Shown in pieces: positions 7,833 through 18,040 of a stretch of DNA of 64,000 bases (the first letter of the stretch is position 1; each line of letters begins with the position of its first letter). A model generated the notes under the pieces. The model saw only the letters and a list, made by a program, of their open reading frames with translations. It was not told the DNA's origin and made no database searches. The stretch comes from an uncultured Dyadobacter sp. GTDB lineage: Bacteria > Bacteroidota > Bacteroidia > Cytophagales > Spirosomataceae. The stretch covers positions 310,001-374,000 of the forward strand of contig NZ_CAMLSE010000002.1 of NCBI RefSeq assembly GCF_946482605.1, in the 5' to 3' direction. Made by a program: the position numbers and the translations under genes.

Positions 7833-10718
7833 CTATTTGTCACCAGTGACTAAAAGGCGAACGGGGCCTAAAAGACCGGATGGTGTCAGTTGCCAGCTGT
7901 CCAGCACCTTCACATTGGTTTTGGTTAATCGTTTCTCAACAGGCTTCGTCCGGTCGCCGATCAGCCGGTTCCGCCAGGTATTGGTGACCTCCACTTTCAG
8001 TTCATTGTCTTTCTCCCGCAAAACTCCGCTCACATTGACACGCAATGGTGGTGCCCAGAGAATCCCCAGATCCTTTCCATTCAACATAACCCGGGCAATA
8101 CCAACATCTTTCACATCTCCCAGATCGAGATACACGGACGTGCCTGCATTGGAAGCAATATCTGCATCGAATTTTTTGTAATAAACCGCCTTGCCCGAAT
8201 AGAATTTGATCCCTTCTTCGTTGCGATCGGTCCAACTGGTCAGCTCATTAAAAACCGCGTTGGACGGGCCGCCCCATTTCGTATCGAAGGCCACATTCCA
8301 GGCTCCGTGGAGGGTTGTTTTGTATTGAAATTCAGCATAGTTCGTTTTGGCAGTCCCATTCTGATCTTTACTGATGTCGTTTTGAAAAACTACAAACACG
8401 GAACCATAGGGGTCAAATTGGAGCGGGACGTAAGTGATCCCGTCCTTTTGGGTAAATGAGGTGGCCGCTTTCACTTCACCCGTAACCGCATTCCAAAGTT
8501 CAGGTTGTTTGCCGGAAATGCGGAATGCCGCGGTCATGTTCGAAGCTGCACGGTTCTGGCTGCTGATAAAGTAAAAATCCGCGTTTTCGGTGCTACGGTG
8601 AATGTAATCATAGCGGCTACCTGTTTCCTTTTCTACGATTTGCATATCAAACGCAACGCCTGTCGACCTGAGATAGTCCGCTGCATTTTGACCCCATACC
8701 ACGCGTCCGTTTCCAACTTTCCGCGAACCGTTTGGTTGATTTTCATTTCCCCAGAGCGCATCGGCGATCTTCTTCACAGTCTGCCCCGAAGCCGGATACT
8801 GCACCAGACTGGCCGTAGTTACAGTTTTATTCCCAATCACCACCGCCCCGGCCTTCACCAATGCTTCGATCTTAATCAAAGCGGCCAGCGACAAGGTTTT
8901 ATGGTCGGGCAACGCCAGGACGCGGTAGGAAACGCCATGCGGCAGGAATAGCTTTCCATCTCTCACTTCCAGCGCCAGAAGCCGGTCTTCATTGATCAGA
9001 TCGTAGTCAAACCCTGGCAAAGCCCCTGCCGGATCATCCTCTTTTAACCTGCCAATATTCGGAGAGTGATCACCATAGTAATACAGCACGTCCGCCACTG
9101 AGGTGCCTTGTTGCAGCAGATACTGACACCGCGTCAGATATTTGATAAACGCTGTGGATTGATTCCACCAGGTCACATTGGGATTAAAATGTGTTCCGGC
9201 AAAGTACTCCTGCCCCGGAAGGCCCATCGCCTTGGGGGAGGCTGTGAATGTGTGCAGGTATACCAGATTCAGTCCGGCGCAAAATTCGTGGTCTGCGCTT
9301 GGCTTCATATCCGACCACATGACATCGTTCCAATGCGGACCAATCGTGGTAAAGGACTCGGCACCAACCAGTTTTTTATTAAATATCTTGGCGGCACTTC
9401 CGGCCTGCTTCACGAAAAACCGGTCGACCGGCCGGGCGCGGTGTGGTGACGGCGACCAGAACTCGCTCATCATGATCTCGCTATGGCTGTAATTTTTCAG
9501 CCCGTCAAATGGCCCGGCATGTGGCCCGGCGGATTCCGGCTGCAGGCCGATTCCATATGCGCTCGCGCGTTTTGCAAAAGTACCATAATGCTTTTCTGAG
9601 ATCAGATCGCCTAATGTTTTGCGAAGATCCGCCAGGAAACGATTACTAACGTCTCGATTACCGATGATTTTGCCGGCGAGCACCGGAAGATATGGGACAG
9701 GATCATATCCTCTAAGCCTGATGAATTCCTTTTCAAAACCATCGGTCCAGTTCAGACCACCCGCTTCGAAGCTATCTGTCTGCAGGTACCTCAACGTTTT
9801 ACCGGCCATGGGGCCGATCGCTTTCAACAGTGGCTCAACGTGTGTATCCCAATACCGGTTAAAATGCTTGTCGCTCAGATAGTCGATCACATGCCCCTGC
9901 CATTTTCCGCTGGACGTCGAAACCTCCGCGTCCGTCGGTGTGAAGCCCATACGCAGGATCGTCCATTCTCCTGCCGGCGCCTTCCAGCTGAGTTTTCCGC
10001 TTTTGACGAACCTGGTAATGTTCAATACTTGCTTAACACTGGCATCTTCTTCGCCGGGCGTGCCTGCAATGTCGGTAAGTAAAGGACGGGTTTCCGGGGC
10101 AGATCCGCCCACTTCGCGTGTAGCTGCTTTATTTTTAAAGTCGGTGATAGGTGCCCGGTTTGTGAAGGTTTTGGAAGGAATGGCCAGCACCACAATGTCA
10201 CGGTAATAATCATAGCGAACTTCCGGAACAGGCAATTCAATGGACACTGCCGAGCCACCTTTGACTTTCGTTTCAGTGTAAACGACCTGTTTTGCCGTTT
10301 CGGCCGGTGTAACATCCGGACCGCCCAGGTTCCATCCGCTCTGGATGCTCATCGACATCACCAACCCCAAACGGTCCGCTTCCCGGATCGCATGCACATA
10401 CAGTTCCCGCCATGCAGGAGAGCCAAACATAGGCCCTTCCGGAACCTGATCGTTTCCCCGCTGTTCTGCCCCGCCGGCATCAAAAATACACGCCCCGCTA
10501 AAACCTTTGGCTTTCATCTCTTCCAAATCACGCGTAATCGTCTCTTTATCAATATTACCGTTCAGCCACCACCACCAACAGCGGATACCATAGTTGGATG
10601 TGGGATTCTGAAAAACCGATGGCTCTAATATCCTGGTACTTTTTTGGGCATATGTGGTTTCAGCCCATACCAGTGCACAGGCCAGGGTCAGGCAAAACGG
10701 GAGGAACTTTCTAAGCAT
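7833..10718 (-). CDS. GH106-like alpha-L-rhamnosidase
   Basis: 961 residues with a signal peptide (MLRKFLPFCLTLACALVWAE to TYAQ). Near the N-terminus it has the hallmark of GH106-type enzymes, IRCWWWWLNGNI followed by I-T-R-D-L-E-E-M-K-A-K-G-F-S-G; further motifs are LQTDSFEAGGLNW, QPESAGPHAG and HSEIMMSEFW, which supply conserved carboxylates near the active site in this family. The C-terminal part (YLDLGDVKDVGIARVMLNGK then LGILWAPPLRVNVS) is a galactose-binding-like beta-sandwich. GH106 enzymes release alpha-linked rhamnose from pectin or other plant and microbial glycans in the periplasm. It is the only enzyme of the second uptake locus and follows SusD by 122 bp. Confidence 0.85.
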   Translation of the reverse strand: MLRKFLPFCLTLACALVWAETTYAQKSTRILEPSVFQNPTSNYGIRCWWWWLNGNIDKETITRDLEEMKAKGFSGACIFDAGGAEQRGNDQVPEGPMFGSPAWRELYVHAIREADRLGLVMSMSIQSGWNLGGPDVTPAETAKQVVYTETKVKGGSAVSIELPVPEVRYDYYRDIVVLAIPSKTFTNRAPITDFKNKAATREVGGSAPETRPLLTDIAGTPGEEDASVKQVLNITRFVKSGKLSWKAPAGEWTILRMGFTPTDAEVSTSSGKWQGHVIDYLSDKHFNRYWDTHVEPLLKAIGPMAGKTLRYLQTDSFEAGGLNWTDGFEKEFIRLRGYDPVPYLPVLAGKIIGNRDVSNRFLADLRKTLGDLISEKHYGTFAKRASAYGIGLQPESAGPHAGPFDGLKNYSHSEIMMSEFWSPSPHRARPVDRFFVKQAGSAAKIFNKKLVGAESFTTIGPHWNDVMWSDMKPSADHEFCAGLNLVYLHTFTASPKAMGLPGQEYFAGTHFNPNVTWWNQSTAFIKYLTRCQYLLQQGTSVADVLYYYGDHSPNIGRLKEDDPAGALPGFDYDLINEDRLLALEVRDGKLFLPHGVSYRVLALPDHKTLSLAALIKIEALVKAGAVVIGNKTVTTASLVQYPASGQTVKKIADALWGNENQPNGSRKVGNGRVVWGQNAADYLRSTGVAFDMQIVEKETGSRYDYIHRSTENADFYFISSQNRAASNMTAAFRISGKQPELWNAVTGEVKAATSFTQKDGITYVPLQFDPYGSVFVVFQNDISKDQNGTAKTNYAEFQYKTTLHGAWNVAFDTKWGGPSNAVFNELTSWTDRNEEGIKFYSGKAVYYKKFDADIASNAGTSVYLDLGDVKDVGIARVMLNGKDLGILWAPPLRVNVSGVLREKDNELKVEVTNTWRNRLIGDRTKPVEKRLTKTNVKVLDSWQLTPSGLLGPVRLLVTGDK

Positions 10719-10782
10719 TGGAAGAAAAATTTAATGAATGTAGGCTTTTATGTATCAACTAAAAACCAAAGAAATAGTAAGC

Positions 10783-10810
10783 AATAGCCCGAACCGAAAT
10801 CCGGGCTATT
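10783..10810. terminator. hairpin between susD and the rhamnosidase gene
   Basis: A perfect 9-bp stem (AATAGCCCG / CGGGCTATT) with a 10-base loop. On the minus-strand transcript no U-run follows, so it is more likely a processing or partial-termination hairpin that lets SusC/SusD be made in excess over the enzyme. Confidence 0.4.
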
Positions 10811-10840
10811 TATTAAGCAACACAAAATAAATGGCTGAAA

Positions 10841-12562
10841 CTATCGCTGCCAGCCTGGGTTTTGCGCCCAAATCACGTCCTTGTTGGTATCCAGGATGGT
10901 TTGAGGAATGGGCCACAGGTTGTAGTTGAAAGTCAGGGTGGCCTTGGCTTCCGGCCAGTAAGCGTATTTTTTAATGCGATCTACCGCAATAGTTCCGCCC
11001 ATCCGGAGCAACGTGTTCCACCTGGCCTCTTCGTAAATCAGTTCACGCGCCCGTTCGTCCAGGATCAAATTGAAATTATCATCCATATCGGCCGCAGTAA
11101 CCTTATAAGTAGCCTTGGCACGCTCTCTCAGTAAATTAACATCGGCTGCCGCCCCGGCTTTGTCACCGGTCCGCTGTTTGGCCTCTGCCCGCAAAAGAAT
11201 GGTTTCAGAAAGCCGGATAAAATAATCATCCCGGAACAGGTTGCTCATGTTTTCCCCGTCGGCAAGACCTGTGTATTTGTCCGTTGCAATTTTGCAGGAT
11301 ACCGGATATACCAGACTGGTATTGTTCAAATTAGTCGTCGCATCGCCGCTTCCATTGTACAACACTTCCCAGGGCACCGGTTTCTTAAAATAAGGTGAGG
11401 TGCTTACGTTCCCATTAAACACCCGGCGAAATACAATTTCCGAGTTGCGAAGGTCCGTCCCGAATTTATCCGCATACACTCCGTCCCTTACATACATGGT
11501 AGGAATGATCTGGGCGATACCCCGGCCACCCACGTCTTCCAGGGTGCCAGTCAGGTGATCTTTTGCGCCGTCACGAAAAACCGGACCGTATGTACGGGAA
11601 TAAGGTAATTTGGATCGGCCATCTTCCGCCCGGTAGGCAGCATAGTCAACCTGCAATGCCCAGATACATTCCCGGTTTCCGTCCTGATAATTTACGTTTT
11701 TCTCCTGAAACAGGTCCCAGTACACATTACCCTGTGCTTCGGTGCTCCTCGATCCGAAACGTGAAGTCATCAGTCCGTAAGTACCGCCGTCAATGACCTT
11801 GTTGGCGAAAGCGATGGACTGCGCAAAAGCAGCCTGACCTTCCGCTGCCTTACCATCCGCGATCAGTTGCGTACCCATTGCCAGATACAGTTCCGCCAGA
11901 TAATGCTGTGCCGCTCCTTTTACGACGCGTCCCCCGCTCGTCGTGGTTTCGGGCAAATCCTTTTCAGCTTCGAGAAGATCATTAATGGCAAATTGATAGG
12001 TTTCAACACGCGTGGCTCTCTGGAAATCATACCGCGGAACTTTGGAGACAGCGGTAACAATGGACACACCGCCAAAAAGCTCTGCCAGGTTGCGGTAGCC
12101 ATAAGCCCGGAAAAATTTAGCCTGAGCTATGATGTTGGCTTTTTCGGCCTCCGACGAAAATGTGATATGCGGGAACTGTGCAGCCTCCAATGCAAGGTTC
12201 GCCTTCGAGATCAGCTGATAGTAGGTGCTGTAAATGTTATAAAACGTACCATTATCCGCATTGATCAGCCCGTAGTTGTTGAAAGTGGAGCCTTTACGGA
12301 TACTGGCGACATCGTACATGTCGGTACCATTGCCACGCAAAACGAAAATCCAGCCTTCCTCCGCGGGATTTGCCCATAAATCCCTAACCTGGGAATAGGC
12401 CCCGACCAAAACCTGATCTACCTGCGCAGATGTTGAAAACGCATTATCGACTGTATAAAAAGTAGTTGGATTCTCCTTTAAAAAACCGTCGTTGTCGCAG
12501 CTGGTCAGGTTAACCAGCAGCATCAGCCCCCAAAAGGATTTTCTGGAAAGTATATTTTTCAT
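10841..12562 (-). CDS. SusD/RagB-type nutrient-binding lipoprotein
   Basis: 573 residues. The lipoprotein signal ends at LLVNLTSC (Cys22), followed by DNDGFLKENPTTFYT, the family's usual start. The C-terminal part carries IRLSETILLRAEAKQRTGD, DVNLLRERAKATY and ELIYEEARWNTLLRMGG, all RagB landmarks. It is longer than the SusD of the first locus by about 80 residues, mostly in the middle part (about residues 230-400), which is typical of the loops that shape the ligand site. It starts 14 bp after the SusC stop. The rhamnosidase that follows suggests a rhamnose-containing ligand (inference). Confidence 0.95.
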   Translation of the reverse strand: MKNILSRKSFWGLMLLVNLTSCDNDGFLKENPTTFYTVDNAFSTSAQVDQVLVGAYSQVRDLWANPAEEGWIFVLRGNGTDMYDVASIRKGSTFNNYGLINADNGTFYNIYSTYYQLISKANLALEAAQFPHITFSSEAEKANIIAQAKFFRAYGYRNLAELFGGVSIVTAVSKVPRYDFQRATRVETYQFAINDLLEAEKDLPETTTSGGRVVKGAAQHYLAELYLAMGTQLIADGKAAEGQAAFAQSIAFANKVIDGGTYGLMTSRFGSRSTEAQGNVYWDLFQEKNVNYQDGNRECIWALQVDYAAYRAEDGRSKLPYSRTYGPVFRDGAKDHLTGTLEDVGGRGIAQIIPTMYVRDGVYADKFGTDLRNSEIVFRRVFNGNVSTSPYFKKPVPWEVLYNGSGDATTNLNNTSLVYPVSCKIATDKYTGLADGENMSNLFRDDYFIRLSETILLRAEAKQRTGDKAGAAADVNLLRERAKATYKVTAADMDDNFNLILDERARELIYEEARWNTLLRMGGTIAVDRIKKYAYWPEAKATLTFNYNLWPIPQTILDTNKDVIWAQNPGWQR

Positions 12563-12576
12563 GTGGATTGATGTTT

Positions 12577-15500
12577 TTAGAAACTGATGTTAGCGCCAAT
12601 GGAAAACGAGGTCGGGACAGGGAATGTATTGTCGCGCACCGTAGTACCTGTTTCAGGATCGCCGCCCTCCCATTTGGTGAAGGTGGCCAGGTTCCTGGCA
12701 CTCACAAACAGCTTGGCTGAATTCATACGTATTTTCGATATCCATTCCGGTTTCAGGCGATAAGAAAGCGTCACGTCCTGCACACGGACAAATGCGCGCG
12801 ATTGCAAACCCTGAAAGCGGCCGTCACCGGTGAAATATGCCGATGGATACTCGTTGCTGGAATTTTCAGGTGTCCAGTATGGCTTGGAGGTCATGTTGTC
12901 GTTGAAGCGACCGGTGCCCGCAGTCATATACGCCTGCTGATTACTTCTCAAAAACCGGTTGCCTCCACCAAATGTGCCCGTCAGCATTACGTAAAGCTCA
13001 AAGTTCTTGTACATCAGCGTATTGCTCATATTCAGCCTGAAATTTTCCTGCGCATAGCCGAGGATCTTCCTGTCATCCGGCGTTATACCGGCCTTTCCGT
13101 CGATATCCCTGTACTTCGGTGCGCCTGGTGCTGCGCCTGTTTGCGCGATGTATTCTGCATCTCCCTGCTGAACGATCCCGATCTGCTCATAACCGTAAAT
13201 GGTGCCCAGCGGCTGTCCGATAAAAAGATTGTTGGCAATATCATCGTCCTCCCTGCCGTCGCCATTGTTGTCCTCTCCGTAAAGCCGGGCCAGTTTATTT
13301 CTGTTTTGCCAGAAAGTAAGTGACGTATTCCAGCTGAGGTCCCTGCTTTTCAGGTTTACCGATCGTACCGTGATCTCGATGCCCCGGTTATTAACCTGCC
13401 CCATTGAAGTCCGGATTGTTTTAAAACCTGTCATAACAGGAATGTTCCGGACAAAGATCTGATCGGTGGTTTTTCCATAATACACATCCAGATCAAGAAA
13501 CAGGCGGTTGTTTAACCAGGCCGATTCAAATCCTGTGTTCCAGGAAGTTGTAGTTTCCCATCCCAGGTCCGCATTGCCTAATGCGTCCTGATACAACCCG
13601 TAATTGATCAAGCCCGGCGTATTGGAAAATTCATATCTGGATCCCCCGCTTGCTGCATTGGCAATGGTAGATAAGGTCGCAAAAGGTGCGACGCCCTGGT
13701 TCCCGTTCTGCCCGTAGGAAAACTTAACTTTCAGGTTATTCAAGGGGGCGAAACTTTTAAGGAACTCTTCACTGGTCAGCTTCCAGGCGACACCGGCAGC
13801 GAGGAAATTAGCCCATTTGTTATTTGCGCCAAACACACTGGCACCATCGCGACGGTAAGAACCTGTAATGAAATACTTGTCATCGAAAGCATAGCTCGCG
13901 CGGGCAAGATAACCGATGTTCGAGCGCTCGTTCGCATCCTGATTAACCCGCTGTACCGTTGCTTTGTGCAATCCCCACATACCGAGTGTGGTATTACCGT
14001 TAGCTGCAAAGTTGTTACCCGACGATGCTACCAGTTGGTATTGCTGATGGTCGCGGGTGGCAACCAATGTCAGGTCGATACCGTGTTTTCCAAATGAATT
14101 CTTATAATTGATGATATTATCAAAAACATAGCTTTTGGTGCCGTAAGTGTTGATTACACCATTTGCATTGGTCAGAAAACCCTGGATCGTCGACGGCAGG
14201 TAACGGTTAGGCCCTTCTCCCTCCTGTACATAATAGCGCTCGTTGGTAAAATTCCCGGACTCATTGCTTGTGGTGTTGTAGAGCAGGTTAACCCGGTAGG
14301 TCAGTCCTTCCACCCAGGGAACAGATACCACTGCATTGGAATTGATACGGTAGTTAAGCCTCACATCCTGATTGCTCCTGGTTCCGTCATTCACTCCCCA
14401 AAGCGGATTGATCGCAGACTGTGTGTACGGATATTTTTCAAGATTACCCATTTCATCCCTGTACATCACACCATAAGGCGACATGGTCTGTGCCTCGTTG
14501 ATATTGGCTGCAAACCGTGTTTCGGGCTGCGCAGCATTCCGGTTACTGTTTCTCGCAAGCAAAGGATCCGTTCCGGTGTAGGTCCTTTTGGAATATCCCG
14601 CATCGACGCCAACTTCAAGCCAGTCGGTAATGTTGGTTTTTACCTTTCCCGAAAGAGAAATCCTGTCAAAACCGTCGCCGATAACAATTCCTTTATTTTT
14701 ATCGTAAGCAGTTGACATATAGTAGCTAACGCGCTCGCTGGCTCCGGACACCGCCGCCTGGTAGGTTTGTATTACCCCTGTCTGCGTAACATGGTCCAGC
14801 CAATTGGTTTCCTTTCCCGCTGCCATGTTCGCCAGTTCCCCGGGTTTCATCCAGTTAGTGGAACCTTCCGCGTACTTGTTGCGCGCATTCACTACTCTGA
14901 CCCACTCCTCTCCTTTCATCATTTCCGGCCTGTTCTGCCAGGTTTGAAAGCCGGTTGAAGAGTTTAATGTAATCACAGGTTTACCTACTTTTCCTCTTTT
15001 AGTGGTGATCGCAATGACTCCGTTCGCCGAGCGGGAACCATAAGCAGCGGCCGATGTGGCGTCTTTCAGTACATCAAAAGATGCAATATCATTGGGATTG
15101 ATGTCTGCCAGATTTCCTAGAAAAACGACTCCATCCAGCACGATCAGGGGATCGTTGGAGCCATTGATCGAATTCTGCCCGCGAACGTCCACACTCGGCT
15201 GCCCGCCAGCTGTGTTCGAAGCGCCGATGTTAAGGCCGGGAAGACTTCCTTTCAATGCTTCGAGTGGGTTCATATTGGGCATCAGCGCGATAGACGAACC
15301 TTCCATTTTCAACGAGCTGACCGATCCGGTAAAATCCTGGCGCTTAGCTGTACCATACCCGATCACGACCACTTCTTCCAGCGCTTTCGTGTCGGGCTTT
15401 AGCTCAACCTGCAGGGATGTCTGAGCACCGGGCTGAATCTCCTGTGCGATATAACCTACGAAGGAAAAAACCAAGGTCACATTATTGTCAGGAACCGATA

Positions 15501-16047
15501 AGGAAAATTTCCCCTCCACATCCGTCGATGTACCGGAGGTGGTGCCTTTGATAGTAATGCTGACGCCCGGGAGTGGTTCGCCCGTATTGTCTTTGACCAA
15601 TCCGGTCAAAACCCGGTCGGCAACGCTGTTTATTGACGTAACGGGGCTGATCGGTGCCATTTCCCGGAAATCCGACAAGGTGCGATCCGCTTTTTTAAGC
15701 ACGATCTTATTTCTGATTTGTTTATAAGAAATATGGTCGGGCTGAAACATTTTATCGAGTGCTTCGCTCAACTGCCTGTCTTCCATATGAAGTGTTATCT
15801 TACGGTCCACGGGAAGTAACTGTAAGCTATATACGAACTTCACATCCACCTTCTTTTCCAATAGCTCAAGTACCTCACGAATCGTTTTTTGATCAACTTT
15901 AACGGATACTTTCTGCGAAAGGAGTTGCTGCGCTTCCGATGTGTAGGCATGCCCATAGGCAGTAGCGACCAGCATCAGTATGATTTGTAGAGTTGACGCC
16001 TTCATAATTGTCCACAAGGGATTTATGATCTTTTGTTTTTTTTTCAT
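12577..16047 (-). CDS. SusC/RagA-type TonB-dependent receptor with STN signalling domain
   Basis: 1156 residues from the ATG at 16045-16047; the frame is open to 16095 but the extra 16 residues precede the signal region and are unlikely. After the signal (about residues 15-40) comes an STN domain (VSVKVDQKTIREVLELLEKK), then a carboxypeptidase-regulatory-like domain (LTGLVKDNTGEPLPGVSITI), the TonB box region EEVVVIGYGTAKRQ, plug and barrel ending in FSIGANISF. STN domains contact a FecR anti-sigma factor when the receptor is loaded; the FecR and ECF sigma genes lie directly upstream on the same strand, so the locus should be induced by its own cargo. Confidence 0.95.
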   Translation of the reverse strand: MKKKQKIINPLWTIMKASTLQIILMLVATAYGHAYTSEAQQLLSQKVSVKVDQKTIREVLELLEKKVDVKFVYSLQLLPVDRKITLHMEDRQLSEALDKMFQPDHISYKQIRNKIVLKKADRTLSDFREMAPISPVTSINSVADRVLTGLVKDNTGEPLPGVSITIKGTTSGTSTDVEGKFSLSVPDNNVTLVFSFVGYIAQEIQPGAQTSLQVELKPDTKALEEVVVIGYGTAKRQDFTGSVSSLKMEGSSIALMPNMNPLEALKGSLPGLNIGASNTAGGQPSVDVRGQNSINGSNDPLIVLDGVVFLGNLADINPNDIASFDVLKDATSAAAYGSRSANGVIAITTKRGKVGKPVITLNSSTGFQTWQNRPEMMKGEEWVRVVNARNKYAEGSTNWMKPGELANMAAGKETNWLDHVTQTGVIQTYQAAVSGASERVSYYMSTAYDKNKGIVIGDGFDRISLSGKVKTNITDWLEVGVDAGYSKRTYTGTDPLLARNSNRNAAQPETRFAANINEAQTMSPYGVMYRDEMGNLEKYPYTQSAINPLWGVNDGTRSNQDVRLNYRINSNAVVSVPWVEGLTYRVNLLYNTTSNESGNFTNERYYVQEGEGPNRYLPSTIQGFLTNANGVINTYGTKSYVFDNIINYKNSFGKHGIDLTLVATRDHQQYQLVASSGNNFAANGNTTLGMWGLHKATVQRVNQDANERSNIGYLARASYAFDDKYFITGSYRRDGASVFGANNKWANFLAAGVAWKLTSEEFLKSFAPLNNLKVKFSYGQNGNQGVAPFATLSTIANAASGGSRYEFSNTPGLINYGLYQDALGNADLGWETTTSWNTGFESAWLNNRLFLDLDVYYGKTTDQIFVRNIPVMTGFKTIRTSMGQVNNRGIEITVRSVNLKSRDLSWNTSLTFWQNRNKLARLYGEDNNGDGREDDDIANNLFIGQPLGTIYGYEQIGIVQQGDAEYIAQTGAAPGAPKYRDIDGKAGITPDDRKILGYAQENFRLNMSNTLMYKNFELYVMLTGTFGGGNRFLRSNQQAYMTAGTGRFNDNMTSKPYWTPENSSNEYPSAYFTGDGRFQGLQSRAFVRVQDVTLSYRLKPEWISKIRMNSAKLFVSARNLATFTKWEGGDPETGTTVRDNTFPVPTSFSIGANISF

Positions 16048-16145
16048 TGCTTTGCAGGTAATAGATCTCTTAACACGATGATTTACAACTCCCAAGCGCT
16101 CGTTTCCAGCGAACGCTACGATTTTTCCAGTAATCGGATCGGGAG

Positions 16146-16177
16146 AAGCCGAAGCATGTTTCCAGCATCTTCGGCTT
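16146..16177. terminator. hairpin between fecR and susC
   Basis: A perfect 9-bp stem AAGCCGAAG / CTTCGGCTT with a 14-base loop. The T-run follows it only on the + strand, where no gene ends, so on the fecR-susC transcript it may mark separate transcription units or an attenuator. Confidence 0.4.
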
Positions 16178-16234
16178 TTTATTTTGAGGCAATACTCCTA
16201 ATGCATGGGTTTATTGGGTTTACGGTTTACAATC

Positions 16235-17284
16235 TTATTTGGCCGACTCGCAGCCCTGTCCGGAAAGGGCAACAGTGTCTCCGACCAACTGGTATTCGGC
16301 ACTGACGCTCTCGCACAGAATTTCCAGCTGTGCGAAAAGTGTCTTTTCCTGCGACAAGTCTGCATTGATGGTACAGTTCCGAAGCTTTTCATTGGTAATT
16401 GAGATCCTGACGCCATAGGCACTTTCCAAAACCGACACGATCTCCGGCAATGTTTTTTCTACATAATTAAAATCAAACATTTGAGCCTGCTTCGTCTTGG
16501 TTTTAATCAAAGTAGGCACCTCGACCAGTCCGGTTACCAGTTTTTCATCCTCTTTGAAAAAAGTTACCTTTTTATTCTGGGTCAATATCACCTTATCATC
16601 CGGAGCCGCACTTTCTTGCGGGTCTTCTGCTTTTCGCACTTCGACGACGCCCGTCATAACCGCTACTTCAATGCTTTCGGCTTTTGCGTTTTCACGTATT
16701 GTGAAGCTGGTACCCAGCACTTTTGTGACGATGTTGTTGGCATGCACAAAAAACGGCCGGGAAGCATCGTGGGCGATCTCAAAAAACACATTCCCTTTCA
16801 GAAAAACGTCTCGCTGGCCTGATTCGAACCTTATGGGATAAAATAACGTCGCTCCCGGTTCGAGCACGACCCTGCTTCCGTCCGACAATGTAAATCGCAT
16901 GCTGCCTGGCCCGGAATTTTGAATGCAACGCATGTTTTCCAGCACTTCGTTTTTCACGCCTGATATAAGCGCACCTCCCCGCGTTAATGTCCGGTATGAG
17001 AAGAAGCCGGCCACAAGCAGCACACAGGCCGCCGCCAGTTTGAGATAGAGCCTTCGCACATTACGGCGGGATATACTTTGCACATCCGATTCGTCCATCC
17101 GGCTTTCCATTGCCGCCCACATCATTTTCCCGGCCTGATCTTCACTGAGCAGATTTTGGCTTTCCTCTGCATGGTCGATCGATTCATACCAGATGTCCAT
17201 GATCCTTTTATCCTTGGGATCAAGCTCATTTCGCTGGTAGCGGTCCAGTAGTTTAAGGAAACCTCGTAAATTTTTGATCATCAC
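16235..17284 (-). CDS. FecR-family anti-sigma factor
   Basis: 349 residues. A cytoplasmic N-terminal region of about 85 residues (KIMDIWYESIDHAEESQNLL) precedes one membrane segment (LYLKLAAACVLLVAGFFSYR), then the periplasmic FecR domain with LSDGSRVVLEPGATLFYPI, RDVFLKGNVFFEIAHDASRPFFVH and VTKVLGTSFTIREN, all family landmarks, and a C-terminal STN-like region (FDFNYVEKTLPEIVSVLESA). It should hold the ECF sigma factor inactive and be released by the STN domain of the SusC at 12577-16047. It lies between these two genes. Confidence 0.95.
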   Translation of the reverse strand: MMIKNLRGFLKLLDRYQRNELDPKDKRIMDIWYESIDHAEESQNLLSEDQAGKMMWAAMESRMDESDVQSISRRNVRRLYLKLAAACVLLVAGFFSYRTLTRGGALISGVKNEVLENMRCIQNSGPGSMRFTLSDGSRVVLEPGATLFYPIRFESGQRDVFLKGNVFFEIAHDASRPFFVHANNIVTKVLGTSFTIRENAKAESIEVAVMTGVVEVRKAEDPQESAAPDDKVILTQNKKVTFFKEDEKLVTGLVEVPTLIKTKTKQAQMFDFNYVEKTLPEIVSVLESAYGVRISITNEKLRNCTINADLSQEKTLFAQLEILCESVSAEYQLVGDTVALSGQGCESAK

Positions 17285-17461
17285 ATCACGTAGTATGGGG
17301 CCTCGGTAACAGCTTCCGGGAGCCCTCGCCCTGTAAGTCGATCAAAAATCAGACGGCCGCAAATGGTTTTAAATATTCTTTGAAAATTTATATAATATGC
17401 GCGGAAATAATCGAAAATTATTGGATTTATAACGACTCATCGACCCCGTTGCCAAGTCGAA

Positions 17462-18040
17462 TTACCAGGTCGAAAACGCAAGCAGAAGGAGCAAAATATA
17501 GTCTTTAAGATTTGACCGGAGCGCTTTCAGGCCCTGGGTAATGTGGTATTCCACGGTCCGAAGCGGGATGTTAAGCAGCGTCGAGATCTCATCAGCGCTT
17601 GTATGCTGGATCCGGCTGAGCTCAAAAATTTTTCTGGTTTTCTCGGGGAGTTTATCAATGCAATCCAGAATCGATCGGGTCAACTCGTTAAATGCCAGCG
17701 TCTCCTCGGTGATCGACGATTGATCCAGACTGCTGAGCTGGGCAAGCTGCATATAGCGCTTCCTGTGGAATTCCTTTTTAAAATGATCCAGCACCTTATA
17801 CTTAATGGCTGAGCTCAAATATCTTTCCAGATCAGTGATTTCTACTTCCTCCCGCCTGACCCAGAGGTCCAAAAAAACGTCCTGGACAAGCTCCATGGCA
17901 TTTTCCTGCGTCCGGACTTTGCTAAGCGCGATTCTATACAATTTAGGATGATAGCGGTTATAAATTTTCTCGAAGCCAACCTTATCGCCTTGCACTAAAA
18001 GCTGCAGTAATTTGGTATCATCACTAACTATCGGGTGCAT
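17462..18040 (-). CDS. ECF-type RNA polymerase sigma factor
   Basis: 192 residues. Region 2 is visible as FEKIYNRYHPKLYRIALSKV to ELVQDVFLDLWVRREEV and region 4 as CIDKLPEKTRKIFELSRIQ followed by EISTLLNIPLRTVEYHITQGLK, the helix-turn-helix that reads the -35 element. The last 15 residues are hydrophobic (YILLLLLAFSTW), common in Bacteroidota sigma/FecR/SusC systems. It is the first gene of the sigma-FecR-SusC-SusD-rhamnosidase series and most likely drives susC. A 177-bp gap separates it from fecR. Confidence 0.95.
   Translation of the reverse strand: MHPIVSDDTKLLQLLVQGDKVGFEKIYNRYHPKLYRIALSKVRTQENAMELVQDVFLDLWVRREEVEITDLERYLSSAIKYKVLDHFKKEFHRKRYMQLAQLSSLDQSSITEETLAFNELTRSILDCIDKLPEKTRKIFELSRIQHTSADEISTLLNIPLRTVEYHITQGLKALRSNLKDYILLLLLAFSTW

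Noticed and set aside
16146..16177. Rho-independent terminator for a plus-strand gene
   Set aside because: The T-run is on the plus side, but no plus-strand gene ends here.
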